Origin: Ceriagrion tenellum
Taxonomy: Eukaryota > Arthropoda > Insecta > Odonata > Coenagrionidae
Direction: 5' to 3'
NCBI GenBank assembly: GCA_963169105.1
Contig: OY720632.1
Location: 5,022,001 to 5,086,000, forward strand
Length of the DNA stretch: 64,000 nt
Shown: one piece after another, positions 12,776-24,029 of the stretch
Position numbering within the stretch: position 1 is the first letter of the stretch
Layout of the letters: every line of letters begins with the position of its first letter
The notes under the pieces: model-generated
Told to the model about the DNA's origin: nothing
Databases searched by the model: none
The model's input: the letters and a program-made list of their open reading frames with translations, nothing else
Position numbers and translations under genes: made by a program

Positions 12776-13205
12776 ATCTATCTACATAATTCCCTGCGAG
12801 CCGCCTCTTGGGCGTGTGGCAGGGGGTGTTAGGTCACCATCCTTGTAAAGGTGTAAGTTTTTTGGAGATGAAATGTTGACACGTATTTTGTGAGCTCAAT
12901 TTTTATTGTGGTCGCTTATTGTTCGCGGAAAGAACGATTATTCGTACCTATCTGTTCGGCATTGTATCTCTCTTATTTTATAGCATCCGTCAGACCTAGA
13001 GATGTAGTGAGGCGTCATGATAATATTCTCTATGTCGCTCTGAAAAATATCAGTTCTAAATTTATCATGAAAACTAAGCCTAGCGTGTAGCCTCCGAGTC
13101 TCTAGGGGCTCCCACCTTAATCCCTTTAAAAGCTGTGAGACAGTATATGTACGCTCGTAGCAGTTTTTAACGAATAACCTATGTTGCCCCTCCCGTTCCT
13201 TTTTA
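12776..13205 (-). mobile_element. LINE 3' fragment, copy c
   Basis: Minus frame 12938-13219 reads through a clear LINE C-terminus: VKNCYERTYTVSQLLKGLRW, then PLETRRL, FRTDIFQSDIENIIMTPHYI and IREIQCRTDRYE. The 3' tail follows down to about 12776. It is the best preserved of the minus-strand copies over this segment, and the 5' side is truncated within the thumb region. Confidence 0.85.
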
Positions 13206-15638
13206 AACCGCGCGGACAAAAAAAGGAGAAAAATATTTGCAAACCAAAGGAAATTTTTAATTAAAAAAGTTCTTCACGGCTATATTTCTCGTGCTCGCTT
13301 ACAGTTTGTTCTGAATTCTCGGCAGACGCTGTCACGAATCACTGTTTTTTGCCATCACTCCCCGTTTGCTTTCTTTTTCTCTGTCGTTTTCCGTGAATGT
13401 CTGCGTGCATGTGTGCATGTGTTTGCTTGTGTGTGATATTATAATTATTATTATTATTAATGCAGGGTAGGGTAGGGTTTTGATCTCGAATTCACCGTAT
13501 TCATTCATAATTTAGATTCTGCCATTTTCATCAATTTCATTTATTGACAGAAGTGCTTGCAGCCCGCACAGGGGAACCCCGCCGAAGGGGCGGCGTGCAA
13601 CCACAAACTTGGGGCCCTTCCCTCCGCGTATTGCTGCCCGCACACTGCCCTTGTTGTGTTTCCTTTCCTCTGCTACCCGTCGCCAGTTCTTCGCATCAGC
13701 AGACTGCAGGGATAGTATATTTCTCCTGTTGAACCGGCAATGAAAAAATTCTAAGGACCCCAATTTTTTTTTGAAGACATCCTTCGACTTGTTGATTGTA
13801 TGACATTCGCTTTCCTTGACCAGCCGACGCGTCATTTTTTTTCTTTAACGATTTGGCATCTTCTACATTCATTTTGTTGTTGTTTGAGAAAAGCGTGAAC
13901 TCGTTATATATGGTGATTTTAGCTTCTGTTATTAGATATTTTGCTGTGTTAGCAGCGGTTCTACCCATTCTGGCTGGTAAGCAGCTTAAAGGTGTCGTGT
14001 TTTCAGATATAATTCCCGAGTACAGTTCATACTTCAAAATACGAGGTTTATTGATTAATATTTGTAGGGCCTATGTCACTATTATCCATAGTCCTTGTGT
14101 TTTGTGTGTGTGTGTGTGTGTGTGTGCGGTTATTCTGCTCGCTTTATTATTTGCCACCCCAGCTCGTGCTCGGAAAGACGCCAGGGGAGTGAGTGGGGGG
14201 AGGGGGATGGAATCTCCACTCCCACCCCTCCCCCCGCCCTCCACAACACCCCTACATTCTTTTTTTCTTTCTTCAGCTTTTATTTTAGGGAAATGCTCGC
14301 CAAGTTACCTGTTGATTGATGTGAAGTGCGCCTGCTATCTCTTGGGCGTGGAACGAGAGGCAAGAAAGAGAAGTGTGCCGCTCCCGCCGGAGGCGCGGCG
14401 AGGAGCAGGACTGACTCGATTCAGCTCCCTGGCGGATATTCTCTCGGCACCCGCGTGCGGAGGAGCGCGGGGGCGCGGAACTAATATTCCTGGGAAAGGC
14501 TAAAGGCACGACATTTTCGAAGGACGCTATCCAGTTTAAAACGCTTCTTTTTTTTGCTGCTGCTCCCTCGAAGTCATCTCAAAGCGTTGACTTTTTTCCT
14601 CTCAAGAATAGAGTATAAGTATATATATAGAGTGGCAAAGAGATAGGGAGGTTCGGATATGAGTTTTTAAATAATAATTTGGCCGATAGATGGAACAGGT
14701 GTATCGAATCAGCACGACAAGCCATAACAAATGAGCTTTGGCGCACGGCCGCTTCATTTAGTGTCGCATAACTCACATGATGTTCTCATGATGATTTCGG
14801 TGCCTGGAAGTTTACTAATCGACCCATAGCAACGAAAACAAATCTTATTGAGTCGTCGAGACTAAATTAAACATGTATTTTAATGTGCCTTCAATGAGCA
14901 TCGTCTACAATGAATCGAATTCACGTCAATATGATAAGACACGCGATTACCAAACACGGAATCAACTCTTTACCGAAGTATCGTAGCAACGAGAAAACAA
15001 TTGATACTCGATTGAAAGCACACAACTACCATGGTAAATCAACTCTTCTGTATGTTGATGCAAAATCACCAAGTTCCACGAGCGCCTCCAAGTGGCCTTC
15101 TCCGTAAGCCAAAATTCTTCCTCCCCTAAGGTGGTGGCACCTGAGAAATTCTTCCCAAAGCACTCAAAAAATGTCTGTCCAGTTTTTAGCATTGCTTTGT
15201 CACTCTGTATATACTTACTCAGTGCCTCAAGTCACGATCAGTCATAATGCTCTCATCAGTTTTCCTCTCCCCGTGCAATCCAAAGGGAATAAGTTCCTTC
15301 TTTCTCATACTTTACCTGTTGATGTGAATTCGGAAGTTCACAAGAAACAGAGGGAGCTCGAAAACCTTCTCCTTTCGAGAAATTAGAGATGCACGGCAGC
15401 GATAACGCCTTCTCATACCATCTTCCCGTCGGGAGTGGACTTTTTTCTGTACAATTGGACGTCACATCACGTGATGTATACTTTCAGAGGAGCGGTAACT
15501 TGTACCACTGTTGGCTTTAAAGTCTGAAGTTTATTTTTCCACGACAAAATTGAAAATGGCAAATATCGCATTTAGACGGAAATAGTTGAAATGCATTTTT
15601 CACATAATTTCTAAATTTACAAATAATGCGCTTTAATA
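13206..15638. other. no gene recognised
   Basis: Mixed A+T-rich and G+C-rich DNA. A 216-codon plus-strand frame (13853-14503) runs through a (TG)n tract and a CCC-rich island and has no recognisable domain. An (ATT)n run lies at about 13440-13460. Confidence 0.4.
14103..14126. repeat. (TG)n microsatellite
   Basis: About twelve consecutive TG dinucleotides. Confidence 0.9.
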
Positions 15639-15646
15639 GTTATATC

Positions 15647-16142
15647 TAGTGCTGTGCGAATTAGGGATTTTCATTTCGAATCGAATCTCCCAAAAGATAT
15701 TTCGAATTGAATCGAAATGAACTTTAAAAAAAAACATTTGTTAGCGAATCAAATCATCCTAAAAAATTCGCTTGCAAATCGAGTTCGAATCTAAATAAAA
15801 TTCAAAAGCTTATGCGCAGTTAAAGTAATAAAGATTTTTACAATATTTCAGTGCCTTACACTCTCTAATATATCTATAATGACACAAAGAATAGCACAGA
15901 ATGACATGTGATCGTTTGAATTTTCGTTTCGCGTGAGGAAAACATCGTCTAAACGGACGGCGCACCATTTTTGGAATGAGCGCCATGTTTGAATGCATTG
16001 CAGCGATTCGAAGACGAATCTATCAGATTCGAATATTTCGAATCATTCGGTTTTGCAGCATTCCGAATCGCAGGCGAATCGAATCGAATTAAGCCTGATT
16101 AGAGTCGATTCGAGTCGATTACGCAGCATTCGCACAGCTCTA
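15647..16142. mobile_element. hAT-type MITE with TCGAATC-rich interior
   Basis: Terminal inverted repeats TAGTGCTGTGCGAAT at the left, and TAGAGCTGTGCGAATGC read inward from the right. They start with the TAGNG pattern common in hAT elements. The 8-bp flanks GTTATATC (15639-15646) and CTTATATC (16143-16150) match at 7 of 8 bases, as expected of an hAT target-site duplication. The interior is loaded with TTCGAATCGAA-like repeats on both sides. No transposase was found. Confidence 0.85.
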
Positions 16143-16423
16143 CTTATATCCTAAGTATCTATCGCCCTCCATTTTAGGATATTAAAGGTTTTAATTGCTA
16201 AAAGAGTGGATATTTTATTGAATTCCTTAAATGAATAGCTGTTTCTTTCTTAAATTCTCAGGACTCTCTTAATTTGCTTTTTGGTGAAGCAGGTGACATG
16301 CCGTATCGTCTGTTGTGAAAATAACCGGTTTGGAATTCCAGTCATATCGTCACATTTTATTCGAGGAAAATTGGCGGGTGAGTTTTTGCAGGTTCTACTC
16401 TCTTGCTGAGAGTATATGATTAC

Positions 16424-17020
16424 TACATCTACATCTGCATACTACCCCGAGAGCCGCCGCTTGGGCGAGTGGCAGGGGGTGGTAATTCACCAGCCGCGTA
16501 AAGATGTAATCGTTTTGGAGGTGAAATGGTGACATGTCCTATGAGAGTGTATTTGGAGGAGTTCAGTTTTTATTGTGGTCACTTATTGTGCGCGGAAAGA
16601 ACGAGTTTTTGTACCTATGTGTTCGGCAGAGTATCTCTCTTATTTTATCGCATCTGCCAGACCTAGAGATGTAGTGAGGCGTCATGATAATATTCTCTGT
16701 GTCGCTCTGAAACACGCCAGTTCTGAATTATTCAAGCAGCCTAAGCCTAGCGTGCAGCCTCCTAGTCTCTAGGGGCTCCTACCTTAATCCCTCTAACAGT
16801 CATGTAACACTATATGTTCGTTCGTAGCAGTTTTTAACGAAGCGCGCTACTTTCCTTTGTATTTAAATAATTTTTGTGGTTAAATCTATTTGACCAGGGT
16901 CCCAAATGCTCGCGGCGTATTCGAGGTGTGGCCTAACCAGAGCGAAGTAGCATCTCTCTTTGACTTTTTCGTCCGCGGGACCTTTTTATTATAAGCTTAA
17001 CAAAACCTAGTTTCTTTAGA
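16424..17020 (-). mobile_element. LINE 3' fragment, copy d
   Basis: Same ATGTAG-tailed family as the copies at 8.0, 12.3, 12.8, 23.4 and 56.8 kb. On the minus strand it runs from the 'KKLGF' region (about 17010) through the thumb to the ATGTAG tail at 16424. It carries stops and frameshifts. Confidence 0.85.
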
Positions 17021-17344
17021 TTAATTATTAGACCTCACTTCTAGATGATTGCTGAGGAGGAAACCGTTTTTGTTAGTTATCTTTTCGCGAGGAGAAGAGC
17101 GATGAGCAATCGGAGCCACAGGAAGTTGCAAACACGTTACAGACGGTGAAGAGGGGGTGCGAGGAAAGGGGTGCGTGAGGGGTGGTGAAAGAGATACGGA
17201 ACGTGTGCCTTAATTGCCCTTCGAATGACGTTTAACCTTAGGGATTGGTGAGTGGACACGAGTGAGAACCCAATAACTCAGCTGTCGGGGACGCAAAAAA
17301 GCCGAAGAAGTAATAGCATCCATATCCTGAGGCATCTTTTAAGG
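17021..17344. other. no gene recognised
   Basis: Anonymous G+C-balanced stretch between two LINE remnants. Confidence 0.4.
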
Positions 17345-17968
17345 AGTTGGCTTTCTTCTTCTTAGGCATTCAATCCTTAGATTGGTCTGCAGCAGTCCTT
17401 CAGGCGGTACTCTTTTCGGCTCTTCTCTTCAGTTCCCGATAGCTGGTGCAGTTCAAATTCTCCCATAACTGCTTCGTATAATCAAGTCGAGGTCTTCCTT
17501 CTACATCTTTTTCCTTCAGTCCTTCCTTCTAGTATCGTGTTTATCACATGCTCTCGTGCCTCAGAGTGTGCTCCACAAGTCCTGTCCTCCTGTTCCTAAT
17601 TCTTCTCCATATGTCATACTTTTATCCTTTTTTCTGATAATTTTCTTCATTTGTTATTTTATCTTTGCAACTGATCTTGAGCATCCTCCTGTAGTACCAG
17701 TTTTCAAAGGACTCAAATCTCCTTTTCTCTTCTTCCCCTGTTGTCAAGGTTTCACATCCATATAGTGCAACACTCCAAACGTACGCTTTTAATAATCTCT
17801 TCCTCGTACTGATACTGTTTGTAGTAAAGAGGCGTTTTTTCTTGTTAAGAGCTATCTTTGCTTGTCTCCTTCTTCTTCTTATCTCCCCTTTTCTTCTACC
17901 ATCTTTAGTTATTATGCCTCCCAGATAAGTAAATTCATCGATCTCTTCCAGTGTTTCTCCATTCATGA
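17345..17968 (-). mobile_element. RTE-like LINE, reverse transcriptase C-terminal part
   Basis: Minus frame 17622-17966 contains EIDEFTYLGGIITKDG, RRRRRQAKIALNKKKRLFTT, KAYVWSVALYGCETLTTGEE and FENWYYRRMLKISCKDKIT. This is the typical order of the region after the RT catalytic box in RTE-like LINEs. Decayed continuation (EGRTEGKR-like) runs to about 17345. The 5' end, including the catalytic aspartates, is absent. Confidence 0.85.
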
Positions 17969-18304
17969 TTATGGTAACATTAGCGGAAGGCGTACCCGTT
18001 GAAATTCAACGTGTGTGAACAACATTGCACTAATTTGATAAGAAAACCAAAAAGCATGAAGAATACTGCCAGCGTGGTGGTCACTTGTGCGGAGTTCGCA
18101 GCCTATCTTGTGCGTTGTGTTCGTTGTAGTAGACACGCTGACCGTTTTGTGCCCCCCGAAGCAATCTATCATGGTGCCCTTGGGTTCTGGGCCCTTCTTA
18201 TACAGATTTTCTTTCTACAGGCTATCATGGGCCTTCTGGAAGACGTGATGTTTAAATGTTACAGAATATTCTTTGAAAATCAAAACTCTGGCTTTTAAGG
18301 AGAA
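17969..18304. other. unassigned open frame region
   Basis: A 99-codon plus-strand frame (17999-18298) and an overlapping 67-codon minus frame occur here. Neither matches anything I recognise, so I do not call a gene. Confidence 0.35.
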
Positions 18305-18672
18305 AGTTTATTTGCTGATTTCAGAGAAAAATATGAGATTTTTCAGATTAAAACACGGTTTTTAGGCAATTACGTTGTGGAAATGATATTTGATTTAAAA
18401 AATTAAATTTTTTATTCATTCAGCCAATTGTTAAAGAAATTTCAACCCTCTATCTTGAGCGCAAGTAATATGATAAAGCAAAAAATAAAACTACTGCACA
18501 ACAGCCAATACCACCGTAGACCACCGAAACTTGGGACTTTTTAGGGCCTTGAGATCTTTTTAAAATAGCCTAGACTTTTCCTCCTGCCTTGAACTATTAG
18601 TCTGCATAATTTCAGTACCATGAGATTGAAACTGTAGATTGTCATAAAATACAGACACACAGACAAAGAATA
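18305..18672 (+). repeat. ~370-bp dispersed repeat, copy 1
   Basis: Direct repeat of 19270-19650. Shared landmarks are CTCTATCTTGAGCG, GAGATCTTTTTAAA, TTTTCCTCCTGCCTTGAACT and a 3' end of CAGA/ACAGAC repeats. The ACAGAC-type tail resembles the 3' ends of LINE-mobilised SINEs or RTE 3' UTRs, but the family is not recognised. It has no coding frame. Confidence 0.8.
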
Positions 18673-19099
18673 AAATGAAATCCTTAAAATAAAAAGGTTT
18701 AATTAAGAATAGAGATAGTATCTCTGGATCTCTTTTATGTATTGAATGGCGAGAAATCGTTACAGTATATATAATACGGATAAATCCGTAGGAATCGCCA
18801 CGAAAAGCACAGCCAGGCTAAAAGAACATTTTAGTTTAGTACATAATTCGAGTACTTACTTGTTGAGTAGTTATTCTGAATTTCATTATCGTTAATTAAG
18901 ATTTGATTTAATGATAATCACTATCAAAATGAACTTGTAGCTCGGAGTGGATTTATATATGACCAAGAATTATTTTGTTTATTCCATTTAGGAGTCGTCA
19001 ATAATGGTTACGATGTTTATTTTTGGTTGTTTATTTGGTTGTCAAGGACAATGCGTAAATGAAAATCGATTGAAAAAGTGAGAATCTTCATTCTTTCGG

Positions 19100-19131
19100 G
19101 CATGATACTACTAAGTTTAGTAGTATCATGC
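19100..19131. repeat. perfect 14-bp hairpin
   Basis: GCATGATACTACTA and its exact reverse complement are separated by the four bases AGTT. It lies between the two 370-bp repeats and next to a partial third copy. Confidence 0.9.
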
Positions 19132-19139
19132 TTTCCGGT

Positions 19140-19230
19140 ATCTGACAAAATGAATTTCAACTATCTATCTTTAGTTAAAGTTGTTTTAAAAAGCGAAATA
19201 ATTAACCGCTGCACAATTCCCAATGGTTAG
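19140..19230 (+). repeat. partial third copy of the ~370-bp repeat
   Basis: Diverged fragment matching the TTTCAACCCTCTATCTT...CTGCACAACAGCCAA part of the neighbouring full copies. Confidence 0.55.
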
Positions 19231-19269
19231 TATTCGTAATCGGCTTAAGACCGAAATCTGGTTGTCAAG

Positions 19270-19650
19270 CGAATATGGTATTGTTGATTTCACAGAAAAA
19301 AATGCGTTGTTGCAGCTAAAAACGTAGTTTTCAGTCTATTACGAAGTGAATAGGATAATGGATTGGAAGAATTAAGAAATTCATTCTTTCAGACAATTAA
19401 TAAAAATATTCCAACTCTATATCTTGAGCGGAAGTAATTTAGAAAAGCAAAAAATGAAACCACTGCACAAAACCCAATACGTGCTGTGAACCACCAAAGG
19501 GCCCCTTTTTGGGACCTTTATGGGCCCTGAGATCTTTTTAAAGTTGCGCACAATTTTCCTCCTGCCTTGAACTATTACTCGATTTTCAGCACGATAGGAT
19601 TAAAACTGTTGCTTTGTATTAAAGACAGATAAACAGACAAACATTCTACT
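19270..19650 (+). repeat. ~370-bp dispersed repeat, copy 2
   Basis: Same orientation as 18305-18672. It differs by small indels and an extra GGGCCCCTTTTTGGGACC segment, and it ends in AAACAGACAAACA-type sequence. Confidence 0.8.
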
Positions 19651-20135
19651 TTAAATATATAGATTAGCATTTCTTTGGTTGGTATTACTCATCTAATAAT
19701 TTTGTGAAAAAATCCGTAAAATACGCAAACGTATTTAAATTGGCTCACTATTCAGGAAAAAATATGTTCGAGCACAAATTTATTCGCTGTCAATAAATGC
19801 GGACTACTGCGGAATTTATTGCTTAATTTTCATTGGTTGCTAACCGATGTAAGAGTACTGTTGTGGATTTTTTTCAATAGAAGTATTTCTGTATCCTAGT
19901 CTTTTAATGTTTCGATTGCGAATGTAATAATCATATGGCCTTTTCTTTGGTGAATTTTTGTTGTTCTCTCGTATGAATAACTAATAGTAACCTTTATTGC
20001 ACCAAGTGAAAACGCTGTAATTACGATCAGAATGACAGTAATGCCTACAGAGTGAAACTGGTGTAATGTTTTAACTATTTTAATGCGGTGTAGTCAGAGT
20101 TATCACTAAAATTTCTCCTGCTAATTGTACTTAGT
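19651..20135. other. no gene recognised
   Basis: Anonymous A+T-rich sequence. Confidence 0.4.
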
Positions 20136-20600
20136 TACTTGCTCCTCGGCGCTACAGCCCTCGTAGGGCCTCATTGGCCTCTTCGACGATGTTAGCCCAG
20201 ACATCACGATTCCCGGCATGCGTCATCCATCTTCTAATTCCCATCTTTCTCAGATCATCCTCTACATCATCCAACCATCTTTTCCGGGGTCTCACTCTCA
20301 ATCTTTGACCACTAGAATAAATAAATAAATATCTTTTTCACCATCCTATCATCAGGCATTCTCTCGACATGTCCTAACCAGCTTAATCTGTTGCTCTTAA
20401 TTTCTGTCACTATGTTCGGATGTTTGTGGAGTTCCTCGAGTTCTCTGTTTCTTCGTATTTTCCACTGTCCACCTTCCTTTGTAGCACCATAAACCCCACT
20501 AATTGTGTTTACATAAATTTGACAAGCAATGAGCATTTTATGTTGTATGTGCTTCAATGACCAAGCGCGTATTGGATTCAAGCTGATTCAGGTGCCTGGC
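20136..20600 (-). mobile_element. RTE-like LINE 3' fragment
   Basis: Minus frame 20312-20581 contains RRNRELEELHKHPNIVTEIK and NRLSWLGHVERMPDDRMVKK. Beyond a stop it continues with RVRPRKRWLDDVEDDLRKMG and a 3' tail near 20136. WLGH and RPRKRW are the C-terminal hallmarks of RTE-type LINE ORFs. Truncated at the 5' end. Confidence 0.8.
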
Positions 20601-21470
20601 ATATTATTTCCATAATACAGAAGTGCTCTCTTACCAGAGTGATATCCATTTTATCGAGCGTTTTTTGAGATGTGATAATCTTTTCCTCCACTCGGAGAGA
20701 TTACCTCCTGCTGTATTTCCGCGGTTCAGCGCTCCCTAGAGCACCTCTTGTATCTTGCAAGATGTCATTTTCCCTTTAACGTCGATATAACTCCTTTCGA
20801 AATGTCCTGAACGGGTTCCATTCGAGATTTTCGCCGGGATACCTATAATCCTTTATTTTATTTACACATCTTTGCGGTCGTATTCAGTCAGTTGTCTCCT
20901 TCAGAGACTCCATCCCCCGCCTCTCGGCTCACACATTCCCTCTCGCACGTCCCGTCCGTCCTTACTTCATCCCCGTATCCTTGCAAATTGCAAAGCGGTG
21001 ATGCGTGGTGCACAGCGATCGTCGTCCGGGAGATTCAATAGAGGGGGTGGAGGTGGGAGCGGCGATTCTGGCGGTGCAGTGAGACCGCGTCGGATAGGTC
21101 ATGTGCACCTGCCTCTGTTCCACACCCTTCCCGTCGAATCTCACCGGAAGAAGAAAGGGAGGTTTCGAGGGATGGTGTCGTTCCCCCTTCACTCCTCACC
21201 CCCTTTCGCCGTGGTTTCACCCGTCATCACCGGTGTGCGGTGCTCACGCCAAGCCATCTATCGCCAGGCTCATGGAAGTGTCAGCTTCATAATTGAAAAT
21301 TTAGTTCAATCTGGAAATCTTCGGAAATATCCCGTAGAATGCTACCATTGCTGAAAAAAATTGTTTTTTTTTTCTTTTTTCAATCCGTATTACGCACCGA
21401 AATCAATATGTCGATGGAATATTTTGGTATGAATTCTTATTATATAAATTTCTTCATGTAAAACAAAAGA
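20601..21470. other. no gene recognised
   Basis: A 160-codon plus-strand frame (20872-21354) is the longest. It passes through a glycine-rich, compositionally biased stretch, overlaps open minus frames, and shows no domain. A G+C-rich island covers about 20900-21260. Confidence 0.4.
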
Positions 21471-21738
21471 TGAAAAATAAACTTATTTAATGATAACTTT
21501 TACTTAACCACAAAAAACACATTAAAAACACACACATAAACACGACCCAGGTTTCAATACATAAGTATCATCTTCAGGTGATAGTTATGATGATACTTAT
21601 GTCTTGAAATCCGGGTCGTGTTTATGTGTGTGTTTTTTATGTGTGTTTTTTGTGGTTAAGTAAAATTTATCATTAAATATGTCTATTGAAACATATCACC
21701 AAGTAAACAAAGATACTGTTTTATTTGAAAAATAAACT
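21471..21738. mobile_element. fold-back Penelope-type terminal element (palindrome)
   Basis: Two roughly 95-bp arms (about 21480-21575 and 21588-21682) are imperfect reverse complements. Each contains TTGAAA plus CC(T/C/G)GGGTCGTG and an ACACACATAAACACG-like segment. The whole is bracketed by direct copies of TGAAAAATAAACT (21471-21483 and 21726-21738), a possible target-site duplication. The left arm, read on the minus strand, carries a hammerhead motif with an intact core. The right arm version is degenerate. Inverted terminal copies are a known feature of Penelope-like insertions. Confidence 0.6.
21538..21582 (-). ncRNA. hammerhead ribozyme-like motif
   Basis: On the minus strand: stem I CAC paired to GUG, core CUGAAGA, one unpaired U, stem II GAUAC/GUAUU with loop UUAU, GAAA, a near-palindromic stem III ACCUGGGU, then cleavage-site C and GUG. 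All invariant core positions (CUGANGA, GAAA, UH) are present. Stem III has no real loop, as in the reduced Penelope-associated hammerheads. Activity is inferred, not shown. Confidence 0.65.
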
Positions 21739-22081
21739 AACAACTCTGGTCACTATGAATAACCGTAATCTCAGGAGTTATCCTACAGTTACCAGACCCA
21801 CCGCTGGCATCGATGACCCATCATTTGATCATAGTTTAGAGTTTCCCTTTATTTTGTAACTTTGACGGCGGTTAAATTCCTCTAAATCGCGGTAGTCGAT
21901 TTTGAATGATGACTGTTTAATAATAATGTACTCCGCGGCCAACTGAATCCGCGCCTTCGAAACATATCCTCAGTCACGTGCCTGTGGCGAATTCGAAACT
22001 GCCAGCAAAGCGGTTCGGAGTTTCCTCATTCGCTGTTCACCCTCTTCCCCTGGTTTCTCGTTTTCTCGTTACTTGTTGGGA

Positions 22082-22165
22082 TAAGTCGATTCCACTTTTT
22101 TTCGATTCCGATTCCGTTTCTTTCGAATCGATTCCCAATTCTCGATTCCGATATCATCGATTATT
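22082..22165. repeat. GATTCC-rich array, left half
   Basis: Repeated TCGATTCCGATTCC-like units. The inverse-orientation counterpart (GGAATCGATGGAATCGG) lies at 22738-22850. The two may be subterminal repeats of one DNA element split by the LINE at 22.3-22.7 kb, but terminal inverted repeats were not found. Confidence 0.4.
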
Positions 22166-22299
22166 ATTCCTAATAATAGGTGGGATACCAGTAGCGTACG
22201 GCTTTTACTTAAATTCAAGTCTTGGCTGAAATAAAATAACAAAGACTATTAAGTCGCTCAGAAAGTATATTTATTAACAAATAGCAAATATATCCTCAG

Positions 22300-22665
22300 C
22301 TCATTGAGGTAGATCTTCTTCTCTGGTTTCAATCCTAGGATTGGTCTGCAACAGTCTTCCTTTTTATCCGATCTTGGGCCAATATTTTCACTTCAATGTA
22401 CGATTTGCAACCTAGTTCCTTCATCAACTGTCCCATATAGTCCAGTCTAGGTCTGCCCCTCTGGATTTTTTCCCTCTACTGTACCTTCTAGTATGGTCTT
22501 AACCAAGCTTTCGTGTCGGAGAATATGGCCAATCCAGGTGTTCCTTCTCTTTTTCAGAATTTTGAGTAGACACCGTCTTTCCCCTATCCTCTTAAACACA
22601 TCCTCGTTCGTGACTCTTGCCACCCAGGGTATTTTCAGCATTTTCCTATAGTACCACACTTCAAA
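22300..22665 (-). mobile_element. RTE-like LINE 3' fragment
   Basis: Minus frame 22447-22659 contains MWYYRKMLKIPWVARVTNED, RIGERRCLLKILKKRRNTWI, GHILRHESLVKTILEG and TVEGKNPEG. Decayed 3' sequence, similar to the 17.35 kb copy (TCAATCCTAGGATTGGTCTGCA), runs to about 22300. Strongly 5'-truncated. Confidence 0.85.
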
Positions 22666-22737
22666 AAGTACAAATTGATAGCCTACACCGGAAATTACTG
22701 AGCCAAATATGATGTGATAAAAGAATTGGATTTGAAT

Positions 22738-22850
22738 ATTTATCCATCTGGAATCGATGGAATCGGAATCGACTTTCGGCGATCGATTCTCGATCCGATT
22801 CTAATCCTGTGAATCGGTGGAATCGAGAATCGACCATTTTGATTTGACTC
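22738..22850. repeat. GGAATCG-rich array, right half
   Basis: Inverse-orientation counterpart of the 22082-22165 array. Confidence 0.4.
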
Positions 22851-22859
22851 ATTCTTTGG

Positions 22860-23385
22860 ATTTTACTCACTCCCTGCAGCTCATTATCTGAGAAAAATAT
22901 CGATCCTTTTGCCATCATACCAACACCTTGAATCAGCACAATCAGTCCTGGAACTCAATCTCCTTGATGTTATGTCGTGCAGTTAAAACTGAGTTCAGAA
23001 TAGTATTTTGATTTCTTTGATGGAAAAATAATGTGGTTGATGGGCTCACGGTGGGAATTTATTTTATGCAATACTATTTCTGGAATCGATGCTCATTAGT
23101 AGGGTATTATCTCTACTATTGGAATTTTATTCATATTTATTTCCCCAACAGGTTTCACCTGTAAAATATTTTTCATCTTTTTTGCGATTGATACCGTGAC
23201 AGTTTTTACAAAAGACGTTTTTATGTGCGTAACATTTTGTTGGCTACATGGAGCAATCAATATGCTTAAAGGGATATTGATCAACAAGTCTTTCATTGTT
23301 GAATATGTAGTTGTTGAAATGGCTCAATTTTGAATTGAAAATATTTGTTTACATATAATCTCTGATAAGAATACTCTTTTCCATT
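22860..23385. other. no gene recognised
   Basis: Anonymous A+T-rich sequence between a GATTC array and a LINE. Confidence 0.4.
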
Positions 23386-23389
23386 TATG

Positions 23390-24023
23390 TTTCATATTGC
23401 GGGGATTACACATACAGAACATATGTGGCGCAGCATTAAAGAAACTAGGTTATGTTAAACGTATAACAGAAAGGTCCTCGGATGAAAAAGTCAAAGAGAG
23501 ATGCTACTTCGCTTTGGTTTGGCCACACCTCGAATACTCCGCGAGACTTTGGGACCCTGTTCAAATAAATTTAACCAAAAAAATTAATAAAATACATAGG
23601 AAAGCAGCACGCTTCGTTAAAAACTGCTGCGAACAAACATATAGTGTTACATGACTGTTAGAGGGATTGAGGTGGGAGCCCCTAGAGTCTCAGAGGCTAG
23701 GCTAGGTTGCTTGATAAATTCAGAACTGAGATTTTTCAGAGCGACACAGAGAATATTGTCATGACTCCTCACTACATCTCTAGGTCTGACGATTGCGATA
23801 AAATAAGAGAGATACACTGCCGAACAGATAGGTACAAAAACTCGTTCTTTCCGCGCATAATAAGCGACCGAAATATAAATTGAGCTCCACTAAATATACT
23901 TCTTTAATAAATGTCACAATTTCATCTCCAAAAATTTTACACCTTTACACGGCTGGTGACCTTAACACCCCCTGCCACACGCCCAAGCGGCGGCTCGCAG
24001 GGTATTATGAAGATGTAGGTATG
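23390..24023 (+). mobile_element. LINE 3' fragment (CR1/Jockey-like), copy e
   Basis: Plus frame 23397-23654 reads HIQNICGAALKKLGYVKRIT, DEKVKERCYFALVWPHLEYS, ARLWDPVQINLTKKINKI and HRKAARFVKNCCEQTYSVT. This is the thumb region downstream of the RT catalytic box in CR1/Jockey-group LINEs. After a stop the same frame family continues with GLRWEPLE, ENIVMTPHYISRSD and IREIHCRTDRYKNSFFPR. It then reaches the GGCGGCTCGCAGGGTAT tail at about 24000. It is the most complete example of this family here and serves as its reference. Confidence 0.9.
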
Positions 24024-24029
24024 TGATGA

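Noticed and set aside
13853..14503. 216-codon plus-strand frame
   Set aside because: Runs through a (TG)n tract (CVCVCV) and a CCC-rich island; no domain.
17999..18298. 99-codon plus frame with hydrophobic stretches
   Set aside because: No recognised family; opposite strand also open; no splice or start evidence.
20872..21354. 160-codon plus-strand frame with a glycine run
   Set aside because: Compositional bias and antisense open frames; no homology visible.
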